A DNA stretch of 64,000 bases from Candidatus Rifleibacteriota bacterium (lineage in GTDB: Bacteria > Muiribacteriota > Ozemobacteria > Ozemobacterales > Ozemobacteraceae), in NCBI GenBank assembly GCA_012517355.1, contig JAAYVD010000134.1:62001-126000 (forward strand), given 5' to 3'. Shown one piece after another: positions 25,212 to 34,489 of the stretch. The position numbers and the translations under genes were made by a program. Below the pieces are notes generated by a model. It saw only the letters and a list, made by a program, of their open reading frames with translations. It ran no database searches and was not told the origin of the DNA. How positions within the stretch are numbered: position 1 is the stretch's first letter; each line of letters opens with the position of its first letter.

Positions 25212-25880
25212 CTATCGGATCGTTTTGATCGCCTTGTCTTCGGACAGATCGTCGAAAGAACCCTTGATGTCCCCCAAGGGAGAGATCTGGACGTTCCCGC
25301 CCGGGGTGGCGGGAATGGCCGCCTGCTGGCCTGCTTCCATCGGTTTCTCCTGGCCATCGGGGCCGATGATACCGATGGTTCCTTCCAGCAGGGCGACGTT
25401 CGACGTTTTGTCGGGGTTCACGGTGACCTCGAGACTGGTGCCGCGAATGGCCAGCACCGCGCCCGGCAGGCGGATGCGAAAGACGCCCTTGACCTTCGTG
25501 AACTCCATGCGGACCTGACCTTCCTGCAGGACCAGGCTCTTGACCTGGAAATCGAGCCGCGAGCGTGGTTTCACCGCGAAGGTGGCTTCATCGGACAGGC
25601 AGGCCAGGCGGATGATCTCCGGCGAGGTGTTTTCCAGGCGGTCGTTGGCAAAAAAGGGGAGTTCCCGGGGGGCGGCCAGGTCGAGGGTGCGGTCCCGGCG
25701 GGTCACCCGGATGACCGGGCTGGAATCATTGACCAGGCGGCATTCGGCATTGCCTTCCACGGCGGGCAGATCCTTGGCCTGGGCAAGGGAGCCCGGGGAT
25801 CCGGGGTGGGAACCGCAAGCGCTCAGCAGCAGGCAAGCCACCAGACTCAGCAGGCAAAGGATCACTGGCGATCGTGTCAT
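25212..25880 (-). CDS. FecR-domain lipoprotein
   Basis: 222 residues from the ATG at 25880, which gives a textbook lipoprotein signal (MTRSPVILCLLSLVACLLLSAC, lipobox LLSAC). An in-frame ATG at 25982 overlapping the upstream stop is the alternative start. The FecR domain includes FRIRLPGAVLAIRGTSLEVTV and VALLEGTIGIIGPDG. FecR domains elsewhere transmit signals or bind ligands in the periplasm. Here the protein is lipid-anchored between pseudopilin genes rather than next to a TonB receptor. The C-terminus GSFDDLSED faintly recalls the LDDL motif of the other FecR proteins. Confidence 0.8.
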   Translation of the reverse strand: MTRSPVILCLLSLVACLLLSACGSHPGSPGSLAQAKDLPAVEGNAECRLVNDSSPVIRVTRRDRTLDLAAPRELPFFANDRLENTSPEIIRLACLSDEATFAVKPRSRLDFQVKSLVLQEGQVRMEFTKVKGVFRIRLPGAVLAIRGTSLEVTVNPDKTSNVALLEGTIGIIGPDGQEKPMEAGQQAAIPATPGGNVQISPLGDIKGSFDDLSEDKAIKTIR

Positions 25881-25978
25881 GTGGTCAGACCAATCCTTTC
25901 TAAGTTCGGGAGTTCCGGAGGACCTGGCTTGAGGCTGATTCGTGGGGAAATCTCCCGTGACAGGGGTGGGGGGAGCGG

Positions 25979-27406
25979 TCATGGGGTTCCGGGGGTGGAC
26001 GGGGTTCCCGTGCTCCCGAGATTATCTTCCAACTCCTTGGCTTTCAGCTCTTCGATTCGGGCTTTGATCGCCTCCATGGTGTCCAGTTGGGTGTTGAGGG
26101 CGGCTTTGCCCGCCTGCAGGGCAGCCATGGCGGCATCGTAGGCGTTGGTGAGGTTGGAAACAGCCCCCGCGGTCGCCCCGGATTCGGCAGCGGGGGCGGC
26201 CGCCTCGGCGGCTTTCTGGTTGGAATAGATGGCGGACATGGAATCGCAGACAATCTTGTGGGCGGCCTGGTGCTGGGCGAAGAGATTCTGGATTATGGAG
26301 TCCCCCGGATAGACCAGATCACTTTCGACCACGATGCCGCGGCCACTGACGAAATAGCCGCACGCTCCGTTGACCCAATTCATGGCCTGGGCAAGTTCGG
26401 AAAGCATGGCATTGACCTCGCTGCTGGTCATGGAATCGTTTTCCTGCGCTGCCTTCCATTCATTCCTGTCGCTTGCGGGCACCTGGAATCCGGGAGGTTC
26501 AGTTTCCGGAGGGTTCAGGATGTCGGGTTCCTGGGAAGGTGGCGGAGTGGTGGGCGGAGTAGTGGGCGGAGTAGTGGGGGGAGCAGTGGGCGGAGTAGTG
26601 GGCGGGGTGGTGGGCGGGGTGGTGGGCGGGGAAGAAGGAGTCGTGGGGGACGGCTTCGCGGCAGGTTTGACGGAGGTCAGGGGGGTGTCGTTGAAGGCGC
26701 CGCCCTGCGTTGTCGGGAAGGGGATGGCCGGCAGTCCGGCCATGACGAAGGAGTCACCACCGGCGGAGGTGGGGGGGAATTCCGGGGTGGTGGTGGCTTT
26801 GGGTGCCGAAGTGCCCAGGATCTGGGCGATCTTCTTCACGTCGGAGATGCCCTGGACCTTGACGGACAGATCGTCGGCCGTATCACGGTTGGCCGCCCGG
26901 GTGCCGAGGATGCGATCGACGGTGGTCCCGAAGGAGGATCCGGCGGACCCGGGGAAGCGGTCTTCAGGGATCGAGGCGAAGAAGAGGACCCCGGACCGGT
27001 TCGACAGGTCGAGGAGATCGTCGCGATACTGGAACCGCCAGAAGAACAGGCGGGTCATCCCGTCGAAGCGGACCCGGATGTACAGGTCGGTCTGATAGTC
27101 ACGGTTCAGGCCGGGGGTATTTTCGCCATGGAGGTCGAACTCGCCGCCGAGGAGGGATATCCTGAACTGCCTGACGGGGTGGTCACGAAAATCCCGGTTG
27201 GCCCAGCTGGTCTGGTGGAGCCTGGCCATGAATCGCGACATGGCGGAGTAGCCGATGTGGAAGGCTGTCTGGGCCTTGTTGAGGTGGGTGATCCGGGCGC
27301 GGGAACTTTGCCCAAGAGAGGACACCACCACGATGAACAAGGTGATGGACAGGCCGGCCATGATGACCAGCGGCAGGACGAAACCGTTCCGTCTTGATTT
27401 CTGCAT
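25979..27406 (-). CDS. PilX-like pseudopilin with Thr-Pro repeat linker
   Basis: 475 residues. The ATG at 27406 lies five bases after GAGGAAG. MQKSRRNG precedes FVLPLVIMAGLSITLFIVVV, then LNKAQTAFHIGYSAMSRFMARL, the PilX-like membrane and amphipathic helices. A mid-protein linker (about residues 255-290) is a tandem TTPP repeat encoded by 12-bp units around 26530-26640. The C-terminal domain is helical (ALQAGKAALNTQLDTMEAIKARIEELKAKE). It heads the prepilin/FecR module, and its stop overlaps a possible ATGA start of the FecR lipoprotein. A minus-strand TAAAAT at 27502-27497 could be a -10 box. Confidence 0.8.
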   Translation of the reverse strand: MQKSRRNGFVLPLVIMAGLSITLFIVVVSSLGQSSRARITHLNKAQTAFHIGYSAMSRFMARLHQTSWANRDFRDHPVRQFRISLLGGEFDLHGENTPGLNRDYQTDLYIRVRFDGMTRLFFWRFQYRDDLLDLSNRSGVLFFASIPEDRFPGSAGSSFGTTVDRILGTRAANRDTADDLSVKVQGISDVKKIAQILGTSAPKATTTPEFPPTSAGGDSFVMAGLPAIPFPTTQGGAFNDTPLTSVKPAAKPSPTTPSSPPTTPPTTPPTTPPTAPPTTPPTTPPTTPPPSQEPDILNPPETEPPGFQVPASDRNEWKAAQENDSMTSSEVNAMLSELAQAMNWVNGACGYFVSGRGIVVESDLVYPGDSIIQNLFAQHQAAHKIVCDSMSAIYSNQKAAEAAAPAAESGATAGAVSNLTNAYDAAMAALQAGKAALNTQLDTMEAIKARIEELKAKELEDNLGSTGTPSTPGTP

Positions 27407-27598
27407 TAAAACTTCCTCTCGGTAGGGAGAACCAGCCAGACCGTTGGCAGGGAAAACTCTCACTTGGGAAAGACGCCAGATTTTCCCCTCTTCTTCATTT
27501 TACCAAATGGAATGGGGCCAGTACGTTGAGGGCCTTCCCTCGCGTGGCCCACCTGGCAGGCCGGTGGTGGCCGGCTCCCCGTCGGGAGGAAGCGGGGT

Positions 27599-28939
<1,341 letters not shown>

Positions 28940-28977
28940 GGTCCCAGCATAGCATACCGGTCAAGGGTCGGCCGTTC

Positions 28978-29062
28978 CCGACCGCCGCGAGGACATCCGT
29001 TCCCCATGCCATCGCCGATGGCAGAGCGATACGCCCGTTTCGCGACCCGCAGGAGAGCCCAC
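28978..29062 (+). repeat. dispersed multi-hairpin repeat copy R20
   Basis: A diverged copy in the divergent intergenic region. The central hairpin is GCCATC-GCC-GATGGC, different in sequence from the consensus but still paired. The distal hairpin is GCGATAC-GCCC-GTTTCGC with one mismatch. It lies upstream of the sigma54 activator gene. Confidence 0.65.
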
Positions 29063-29150
29063 CGGAGGGTTTCCCGGAACCCGGTCCTGGAGTAGCATGT
29101 GGCCAGGAACCGACGCGGGGGGGGGGGAAGGGGTATTCCCGAAAAACCCC

Positions 29151-29179
29151 TTGACGGGTTATGAGCATATGCTTATATT
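29151..29179 (+). promoter_or_regulatory. sigma70-type promoter overlapped by palindromic operator
   Basis: TTGACG (29151-29156), 17 bp, TATATT (29174-29179) form a good housekeeping-type promoter for the DUF134 gene. The spacer contains ATGAGCATATGCTTAT (29161-29176), whose 10-bp core AGCATATGCT is perfectly palindromic. A repressor bound there would block the promoter. DUF134 proteins carry a HTH, so autoregulation by the downstream gene product is the simplest inference. Confidence 0.7.
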
Positions 29180-29197
29180 GTTCGTGGAGGTCACAAC

Positions 29198-29794
29198 ATG
29201 GTTCGTCCGCATTCCTGCCGCCGGGTGACCGGTCAACCTGGGGCCAGCGTCTTCAAGCCGGCCGGCATTCCTGGCCGCCTCCTGGAGCGCGTGGTGATGA
29301 CCCTCGACGAGTTCGAGGCCATCCGCCTCGCCGACGGGGAAGGCCTGCTCCAGGAAGAGGCCTCCACCCGGATGGGCATCTCCCGGCCGACCTTCGGCCG
29401 TATCCTGGAAACCGCCCACCGCAAGGTGGCCACGGTCCTGACGCGGGGACTGGCCCTCCACATCGAGGGCGGCCCCGTCCACACCGGCCCCTGGGCCGGG
29501 TTCGCCTGCCGGGCGTGTTCCCATGAATGGTTGGCTCCCGCCGACCCGGCGAAACCGGCTGACGAATGCCCCAGTTGCCACGGCCACGACCTGGAGCGGA
29601 ACGAGCCCACCGACACCGGCGACCGCACGCCGCCGCTCCAGCCCACGGAGGCGGGGCCAGATCGCCCGCCCCAACCCGCCCGACGCGACGACGCCCCCCC
29701 GACCGCCACCCCGGACCGCCCACAGGGAGCGGGCCGTCACGGATGGGGGGGAGGCCGTCGGGGACGGGGCCCACGCCGCCCTGACGCGCGGTGA
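29198..29794 (+). CDS. DUF134 family DNA-binding protein with zinc-ribbon tail
   Basis: 198 residues; GGAGG seven bases before the ATG. Residues 1-100 match DUF134: FKPAGIPGRLLERVVMTLDE, FEAIRLADGEGLLQEEAS, MGISRPTFGRILETAHRKVA (the HTH), LHIEGG. A C-terminal zinc ribbon follows (CRACSHEW...CPSCHG), then a Pro/Arg-rich disordered tail. DUF134 proteins usually lie beside NifX/Mrp-type cofactor genes, as here. A palindrome inside its own promoter suggests autoregulation. Likely the local regulator of the cluster 29198-36986. Confidence 0.9.
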   Translation: MVRPHSCRRVTGQPGASVFKPAGIPGRLLERVVMTLDEFEAIRLADGEGLLQEEASTRMGISRPTFGRILETAHRKVATVLTRGLALHIEGGPVHTGPWAGFACRACSHEWLAPADPAKPADECPSCHGHDLERNEPTDTGDRTPPLQPTEAGPDRPPQPARRDDAPPTATPDRPQGAGRHGWGGGRRGRGPRRPDAR

Positions 29795-29822
29795 GGCCTA
29801 CGAAACAGGAGGGTTGTCCAAG

Positions 29823-30020
29823 ATGCCTGCACTGAATGGAACGGGTCCCCGGGGCCTCGGCCCTGGAACCGGCCGGGGGTTTGGCCTCTGCCGGGAACTG
29901 GGATTGGGCTTCCCCGGTCGGGGAGCAGGAGGAGGATTCGGCTGGCTGTTGCTGGTGGCCCTCCTCCTCTTCTGGGAACTGGGCGAGCGCCTGCTGACCC
30001 CCCGACCGCCGGCCGCTTGA
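29823..30020 (+). CDS. small DUF5320-type protein with membrane helix
   Basis: 65 residues. The N-terminus MPALNGTGPRGLGPGTGRGF matches the Gly-rich signature of DUF5320 proteins, found next to Mrp/NifX genes in anaerobes. A hydrophobic helix (WLLLVALLLFWELGE) follows, so this copy may be membrane-attached. GGAGG lies ten bases upstream of the ATG. Role unknown; metal or cluster handling is suggested by context only. Confidence 0.7.
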   Translation: MPALNGTGPRGLGPGTGRGFGLCRELGLGFPGRGAGGGFGWLLLVALLLFWELGERLLTPRPPAA

Positions 30021-30136
30021 CCGCGACAGGCCCCGCGAACATTTCTGGCCTGCCCAGGCCCGGTGGCCTGCCGCCAGAAGGAGTTTGACGACCCGCCCCC
30101 GGTCGGGGCGGACGGCACGGCGCCGATCGCCGGAAC

Positions 30137-30282
30137 AGACCGAAACGAGGTCGGCAAGGTTTTCCTTTTGCCGCCACCGAGGGCCGCGCGAAACGCCGTT
30201 TTGCGCCCCGCCAAGGGCTGACCGCAACGATGTCGGCCATGGCCCCTGGCCGCCACGGCAGGCGACGCGGAAGGCCGACCGA
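30137..30282 (+). repeat. two tandem copies of the dispersed multi-hairpin repeat (R9, R10)
   Basis: R9 (about 30137-30220) has CAGACCGAAACGAGGTCGG, a TTGCCGCC arm and GCGAAAC-GCC-GTTTTGC. R10 (about 30219-30282) is shortened. They fill most of the 340-bp gap between the two DUF5320 genes, so any 5' untranslated region of the second gene may contain them. Confidence 0.7.
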
Positions 30283-30360
30283 GATCCGGTCATCGACCGC
30301 AGCCCTGGCCTGGGGTTCCGCCCACCAGACCCGGGCGACAACCGATAAGGAGGAACACGC

Positions 30361-30747
30361 ATGCCACGAGGAGACGGAACGGGCCCTCAGGGCCAGGGAC
30401 CGCGGACCGGCCGCGGAATGGGATTCTGCAACGGATTCGACGCACCCGGCTTCGCCACGGGTGGTGGTCGCGGCCAGGGAATCGGCCGCCGGATGGGCGG
30501 TCGCGGTCCCCGCGGCTGGGGTCGTGGCCGGTGGTCGGCCCGCCAGGGCTGGGCGGGGACACCCCCGGGGCAAACGCCTGCCCTTCCACGCCCGGTGGCA
30601 CGTCCGGCTGCGGACGACATCGAAGAACTCCATGAACGGTTGGACACCCTGCAGGAGCAGGTCGCCGAACTGACCCGCCTCCTGAAGAAGGACCATGCCG
30701 TGGCCATCCCCACCGAGCCCGACCACCCGGAGGACAAAAAGTCCTGA
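30361..30747 (+). CDS. DUF5320 family protein with coiled coil
   Basis: 128 residues. MPRGDGTGPQGQGPRTGRGM is the DUF5320 signature, followed by FCNGFDAPGF and a Gly/Arg-rich stretch. The C-terminus is a coiled coil (IEELHERLDTLQEQVAELTRLLKK). AAGGAGG precedes the ATG. These proteins are small and often co-occur with Mrp/NifX-like proteins; a chaperone-like or cluster-binding role is inferred. It is soluble, unlike the shorter copy at 29823. Confidence 0.85.
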   Translation: MPRGDGTGPQGQGPRTGRGMGFCNGFDAPGFATGGGRGQGIGRRMGGRGPRGWGRGRWSARQGWAGTPPGQTPALPRPVARPAADDIEELHERLDTLQEQVAELTRLLKKDHAVAIPTEPDHPEDKKS

Positions 30748-30831
30748 ACCCTTCGCCGGCGTCTCGGCAACCTGTGATCCTGACGGAAGGCCGGCGTCAG
30801 CCGGCCGACGTACATTCCCGGAGGAGTTCCC

Positions 30832-31116
30832 ATGCCATTGTTCGAGTTCCGCTGCGCCGCCTGCGGCGCCCAGTTCGAAGCCGATGAGGACCGCCATGCC
30901 GAGACCCATCCGCTCTGCCCCTCCTGCGGCGGCGTTTCCCGCCGCCTGCTGGGAGGGGGTGGCGGAGTGATCCTGCGACAAGGAAACCCGGCCGCCGCTC
31001 CGGCAGAGGCCGGATCCTGCCGCCGGGAGCGCGAGGGGGTCGGCTGCTGCGGATCGAAGGATTTCTGCGGCCAACCCGGGTCCGGCCAAGGGTGCAACCA
31101 ATCTCCGAAGCGATGA
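30832..31116 (+). CDS. FmdB-type zinc-ribbon protein
   Basis: 94 residues; GGAGGAG five bases before the ATG. The first 45 residues are an FmdB-like zinc ribbon: MPLFEFRCAACGAQFE, then CPSCGGVSRRLLGGGGG. The C-terminal part adds a second Cys-rich patch (SCRREREGVGCCGSKDFCG), unusual for the family and potentially metal-binding. It is coupled by ATGA to the NifU-like gene. A perfect GGCCGGC-GTCA-GCCGGCC hairpin lies upstream at 30789-30806. Confidence 0.85.
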   Translation: MPLFEFRCAACGAQFEADEDRHAETHPLCPSCGGVSRRLLGGGGGVILRQGNPAAAPAEAGSCRREREGVGCCGSKDFCGQPGSGQGCNQSPKR

Positions 31117-31751
31117 ACCGCTATTCCGACCGGGTCCTCGAGCATTTCCAGCATCCCCGCCATGTCGGCCGGGTCGAACCGCGCGACGGCATCGGCCGCA
31201 TCGGTGATCCCGACTGCGGCGATTTCCTCGAGGTCACCGTGCGCCTGACCGAAGACCACCAGAACCTCGAGTCGATCGGCTACCTGATCAAGGGCTGCCC
31301 CGCCGCCATCGCCACGGCCAGCGTCATGACCGAGCTGGTCGAGCACCGCACGGTGGAGGAGGCGCTGCAGTTGACCGACCAGGAGGTCATCGACGCCCTC
31401 GATGGCCTGCCGCCCGGCAAGGAGCATTGTTCCCTGCTGGCCGTGAAAGGCCTGCACCTGGCCCTGCAGGATGCCCTGATCCGCCGCCTGTTCAAGAAGG
31501 CGGGCCTGGCCAAGGACGACGAGGAGTTCGACCGCATGGTCGCCAGCGGCGAGGTCGCCGAGATGCTGCAATTCCACACCTGCGACGGCAGTTGCGAGCA
31601 AGCCGGAGGCGAGGCCACCTGCCCCGCCACCCCGGCCGGGGAAACCCCAACCGCCCTCACACCCCCACCAGTGCCGGAAGGCTCGCCCGCGCCGTCTTCG
31701 GCCTCCGCCGCGGCGCCGCCTCCGACCGCCCCCACCCCACCCAAACCCTGA
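31113..31751 (+). CDS. NifU/IscU-like iron-sulfur cluster scaffold
   Basis: 212 residues. The ATG at 31113 overlaps the zinc-ribbon stop and starts where homology starts (MNRYSDRVLEHFQHPRHVG). The three cluster-ligand cysteines appear in GDPDCGDF, KGCPAAIATASVM and KEHCSLLAVKGLHLALQDAL. A C-terminal extension adds two more Cys (TCDGSCEQ) and a Pro/Ala-rich tail. It should build [2Fe-2S] or [4Fe-4S] clusters for the ferredoxin-type ATPases downstream. Confidence 0.9.
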   Translation: MNRYSDRVLEHFQHPRHVGRVEPRDGIGRIGDPDCGDFLEVTVRLTEDHQNLESIGYLIKGCPAAIATASVMTELVEHRTVEEALQLTDQEVIDALDGLPPGKEHCSLLAVKGLHLALQDALIRRLFKKAGLAKDDEEFDRMVASGEVAEMLQFHTCDGSCEQAGGEATCPATPAGETPTALTPPPVPEGSPAPSSASAAAPPPTAPTPPKP

Positions 31752-31767
31752 CCAAGGAGAAACCCCA

Positions 31768-32124
31768 ATGTTGATCGGCATTTCCATTCGTGGTGACCAT
31801 CTCGACGCCCCCGTCGACCTGCGCCTGGGCCGGGCCCAGATGTTCCTGCTCGTCGACAGCGACACCGAACAGTTCAAGACCCTCGACCCCGGTGCCGGCC
31901 AGATCCAGCACGGGGCCGGCATCCAGACCGCCCAGATGCTGCTGAAGGCGGGTGTCAAGGCGGTCATCAGCGGCGATTGCGGGCCCAAGGCCTTCCAGGT
32001 GTTCCAGGCCGCCCAGGTTCCCCTCTATTCGGTGACGGGCGGCACGGCCCGCGAAGCCCTGGCCGCCTGGCGCCGGCAGGAACTGCCGGTCATCGGCCAG
32101 CCCGGCGGGATGGGCCACGCATGA
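31768..32124 (+). CDS. NifX-like / orange-protein-type cofactor-binding protein
   Basis: 118 residues; AAGGAG eight bases before the ATG. Single NifX/NifB-type domain: MLIGISIRGDHLDAPVDLRLG, AQMFLLVDSDTEQFKTL, AGVKAVISGDCGPKAFQVFQAAQVPLYSV. Family members bind Mo-, Fe- or Cu-sulfur clusters. The ending GQPGGMGHA provides a His and a Met. Its stop overlaps the start of the first ATPase gene by ATGA. This is the core arrangement of orange-protein-type operons. Confidence 0.9.
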   Translation: MLIGISIRGDHLDAPVDLRLGRAQMFLLVDSDTEQFKTLDPGAGQIQHGAGIQTAQMLLKAGVKAVISGDCGPKAFQVFQAAQVPLYSVTGGTAREALAAWRRQELPVIGQPGGMGHA

Positions 32125-33050
32125 ACCCCGCCCCCGCTCACCAGGCGGCCCGACCTGCCACCGGTCACCCGCCCTGGATCGCCATCGCCAGCGGCAAGGG
32201 CGGTACCGGCAAGACCAGCGTGGCGGTCAGCCTGGCGCTGGCCGCCGTCCAGGCCGGGAAGCGGGTCCAGTTGATCGATGCCGACGTCGAGGGCCCCAAT
32301 GCCCACCATTTCCTCGACCTCGGCGCTTCCGCCGAAACGACCATCCGCTCGATGCTTCCCGTCATCGCCCCCGAGACATGCACCGGCTGCGGCGCCTGCG
32401 TGGAGTTCTGCACCTTCCACGCCCTGGCCGCCGCCGGGAACAAGGTGATCGTGTTCCCCGACCTGTGCCACGCCTGTGAGGGGTGCCGGGAGGTCTGCCC
32501 GGTGGGCGCGATCACCGACGGAGCCCAGGAGATCGGGGTGATCCGGCACTGGCAGCGGGGGCCCCTCAGCGTCTGCCAGGGGGCCCTGCAGATCGGCCAG
32601 GTGCTGTCGCCCGCCCTCATCCGGGCTCTCCACCGCCGGGGCCGCGGCGAGGCCGAGGATTCAGCCGGCCGACCGCCCGACGTCGACCTGACCATCGTCG
32701 ATGCCCCGCCCGGCACCGCCTGCGCCATGATGGCCGCCATCCGCGGCGCCGACCACCTGCTGCTGGTGACCGAACCCACCCCCTTCGGCCGCCACGACCT
32801 CGACCTGGCCATGCAGGCGGCCGCCACCCTGCGGCTGCCCGTCGAGGTGATCATCAACCGCAGCAACGACCACGACCGCGTCATCGAAGACCTGTGCCGC
32901 GCCCGGGCCGTCCCGATCGTCGCCCGCCTGCCCGAATCGCGACAGGTCGCCGAGGCCTACGCCGAGGGCCGTCCGATGGGCTCGCTCGGTCCGCCCTGGG
33001 CCACGACGTTCACCAACCTGGTCACCCACCTGGAGGGCCTATGGGCATAA
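32121..33050 (+). CDS. MinD/Mrp-type ATPase with inserted two-cluster ferredoxin domain (first copy)
   Basis: 309 residues from the ATG at 32121, which overlaps the previous stop (ATGA). Deviant Walker A SGKGGTGKTS, switch region DADVEGPN, two 4Fe-4S motifs CTGCGACVEFC and CHACEGCREVCP inserted after about residue 80, then Walker B TIVDAPPGTACAMM and TEPTPFG. These ATPases load Fe-S or mixed metal clusters onto partner proteins. A second, fused copy follows with a 10-bp overlap, so the two may form a heterodimer, as reported for the orange-protein operon of Desulfovibrio. Confidence 0.92.
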   Translation: MNPAPAHQAARPATGHPPWIAIASGKGGTGKTSVAVSLALAAVQAGKRVQLIDADVEGPNAHHFLDLGASAETTIRSMLPVIAPETCTGCGACVEFCTFHALAAAGNKVIVFPDLCHACEGCREVCPVGAITDGAQEIGVIRHWQRGPLSVCQGALQIGQVLSPALIRALHRRGRGEAEDSAGRPPDVDLTIVDAPPGTACAMMAAIRGADHLLLVTEPTPFGRHDLDLAMQAAATLRLPVEVIINRSNDHDRVIEDLCRARAVPIVARLPESRQVAEAYAEGRPMGSLGPPWATTFTNLVTHLEGLWA

Positions 33051-34489
33051 CCGAATGGGTCATCATCAGCGGGAAGGGCGGCACCGGCAAGACCTCCGTG
33101 ACCGCCGCCCTGGCCGCCTGGGTCGGCACCTCCGTCATCACCGACGCCGACGTCGACGGCGCCAACCTCGAACTGGTCCTGCGCGGCGAGCGCGTCCAGG
33201 AAGGCCAGTTCGCCGGTCGGCCGCGCGCCGTCATCAAGCCCGCCCTCTGCACCGCCTGCGGCCGGTGCGCCGACCTCTGCCGGTTCGACGCCGTCATCCC
33301 CTCGACCCCGCACCCCGACGGCGGCATGATCATGCAGATCGACGCCCAGTCCTGCGAGGGCTGCAATCTCTGCGTCCGGTTCTGCCCGGAGGGGGCCATC
33401 CGGCTCGTGCCGACCGACGGCGGCGTCTGGCGACAGGCCCGCACCCCGTGGGGCGACCTGTTCCACGCCCGCCTCGAACCGGGCGGTGAGAACTCCGGCA
33501 AGCTGGTGGCCCTGCTGCGCAAACAGGCCAGGCAGCAGGCCGGGGCGGCGGGTCTCGACCTGATGCTGACCGACGGCCCCCCCGGCTCGGGATGCCCGGT
33601 CATCGCCACGCTGACCGGCGCCCAGCAGGTGCTGCTGGTGACCGAGCCCACCCCTTCCGGCCAGTCCGATGCCGAGCGGGTCCTCACCCTGTGCCGGCAC
33701 TTCCGCCGCCCGGTGCGGCTGGTCATCAACAAGTTCGACCTGCATCCGACCAGGGCGGCCGGCATGGAAGCCTGGGCCCGCAGCCTCGACCTGCCGGTCG
33801 TGGGCCGCCTGCCCTACGACCAGGTCGTCCCCGAGGCCATCCGGCAGGGCGTTCCCGTCCTGTCGCTACCCTGGTCTCCCTGGCACGAAGCGTTCGCCGC
33901 GATGGCGCGCGACCTCGGCCTGCCCGGTCCCGGCCCCACGGTTGCCCCACGGGGAACGGTCGGCACGGTCGGAGCGGCCCCGACGGCCGGCGGCCGGGGC
34001 GGGCCACCCGCCGGCCCGGCCGGACGACCGGATGCCGGGCCGGGCCCTCGGCCCGGAGCCCAGGGCACCACCCCCGACCGGGTCCTGATCGCCATACCCC
34101 TGGCCGGGGGCCGCCTGTCACCCCACTTCGGCCATGCCGAGGAATTCGCCTTTCTCGAGGCCAACCCGGTGACCGGCACCATCCTCGGCCGCACCCGCCT
34201 GAGCCCGCCCTCGCACGAACCGGGCGTCCTGCCCCGCTGGCTGGCTGACCGGTCCACCCAGGTGGTCATCACCGGCGGACTGGGGGGCCTGGTCAACGAC
34301 CTGCTCGGCCAGACCGGCATCCGGGTGATCCTCGGCTCCCCGGGCCGACGGCCCGACGATCTCGTCACCGATTTCCTGGCCGGGCGGCTCGCCGCCGGAA
34401 CCAACGCCTGCGAGCACGACGACGGTTCCCCCGCCCCGGCCCCCGCTTCCCCCCACCGCCAACCACCAGGAGGCCGCCATGTGCCCTGA
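33041..34489 (+). CDS. MinD/Mrp-type ATPase with ferredoxin insertion fused to NifX-like domain
   Basis: 482 residues. GGAGG four bases before the ATG at 33041, ten bases inside the preceding gene. Residues 1-300: Walker A SGKGGTGKTS, DADVDGANLE, Fe-S motifs CTACGRCADLC and CEGCNLCVRFCP, Walker B LTDGPPGSGCP. A Gly/Pro-rich linker (about 300-345) leads to a NifX-like domain (VLIAIPLAGGRLSPHFGHAE, TQVVITGGLGGLVNDL). The fusion puts the metallocluster acceptor and the loading ATPase in one chain. It overlaps the DUF364 gene by 11 bases. Confidence 0.92.
   Translation: MGITEWVIISGKGGTGKTSVTAALAAWVGTSVITDADVDGANLELVLRGERVQEGQFAGRPRAVIKPALCTACGRCADLCRFDAVIPSTPHPDGGMIMQIDAQSCEGCNLCVRFCPEGAIRLVPTDGGVWRQARTPWGDLFHARLEPGGENSGKLVALLRKQARQQAGAAGLDLMLTDGPPGSGCPVIATLTGAQQVLLVTEPTPSGQSDAERVLTLCRHFRRPVRLVINKFDLHPTRAAGMEAWARSLDLPVVGRLPYDQVVPEAIRQGVPVLSLPWSPWHEAFAAMARDLGLPGPGPTVAPRGTVGTVGAAPTAGGRGGPPAGPAGRPDAGPGPRPGAQGTTPDRVLIAIPLAGGRLSPHFGHAEEFAFLEANPVTGTILGRTRLSPPSHEPGVLPRWLADRSTQVVITGGLGGLVNDLLGQTGIRVILGSPGRRPDDLVTDFLAGRLAAGTNACEHDDGSPAPAPASPHRQPPGGRHVP

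Noticed and set aside
26530-26640. Independent VNTR element
   Set aside because: The 12-bp periodicity encodes a Thr-Pro linker in the PilX-like protein and is adequately explained as coding repeat.
28940-30360. Sigma54 (-24/-12) promoter for the metallocofactor genes
   Set aside because: No sequence close to TGGCAC-N5-TTGC was found upstream of 29198, 29823 or 30361.
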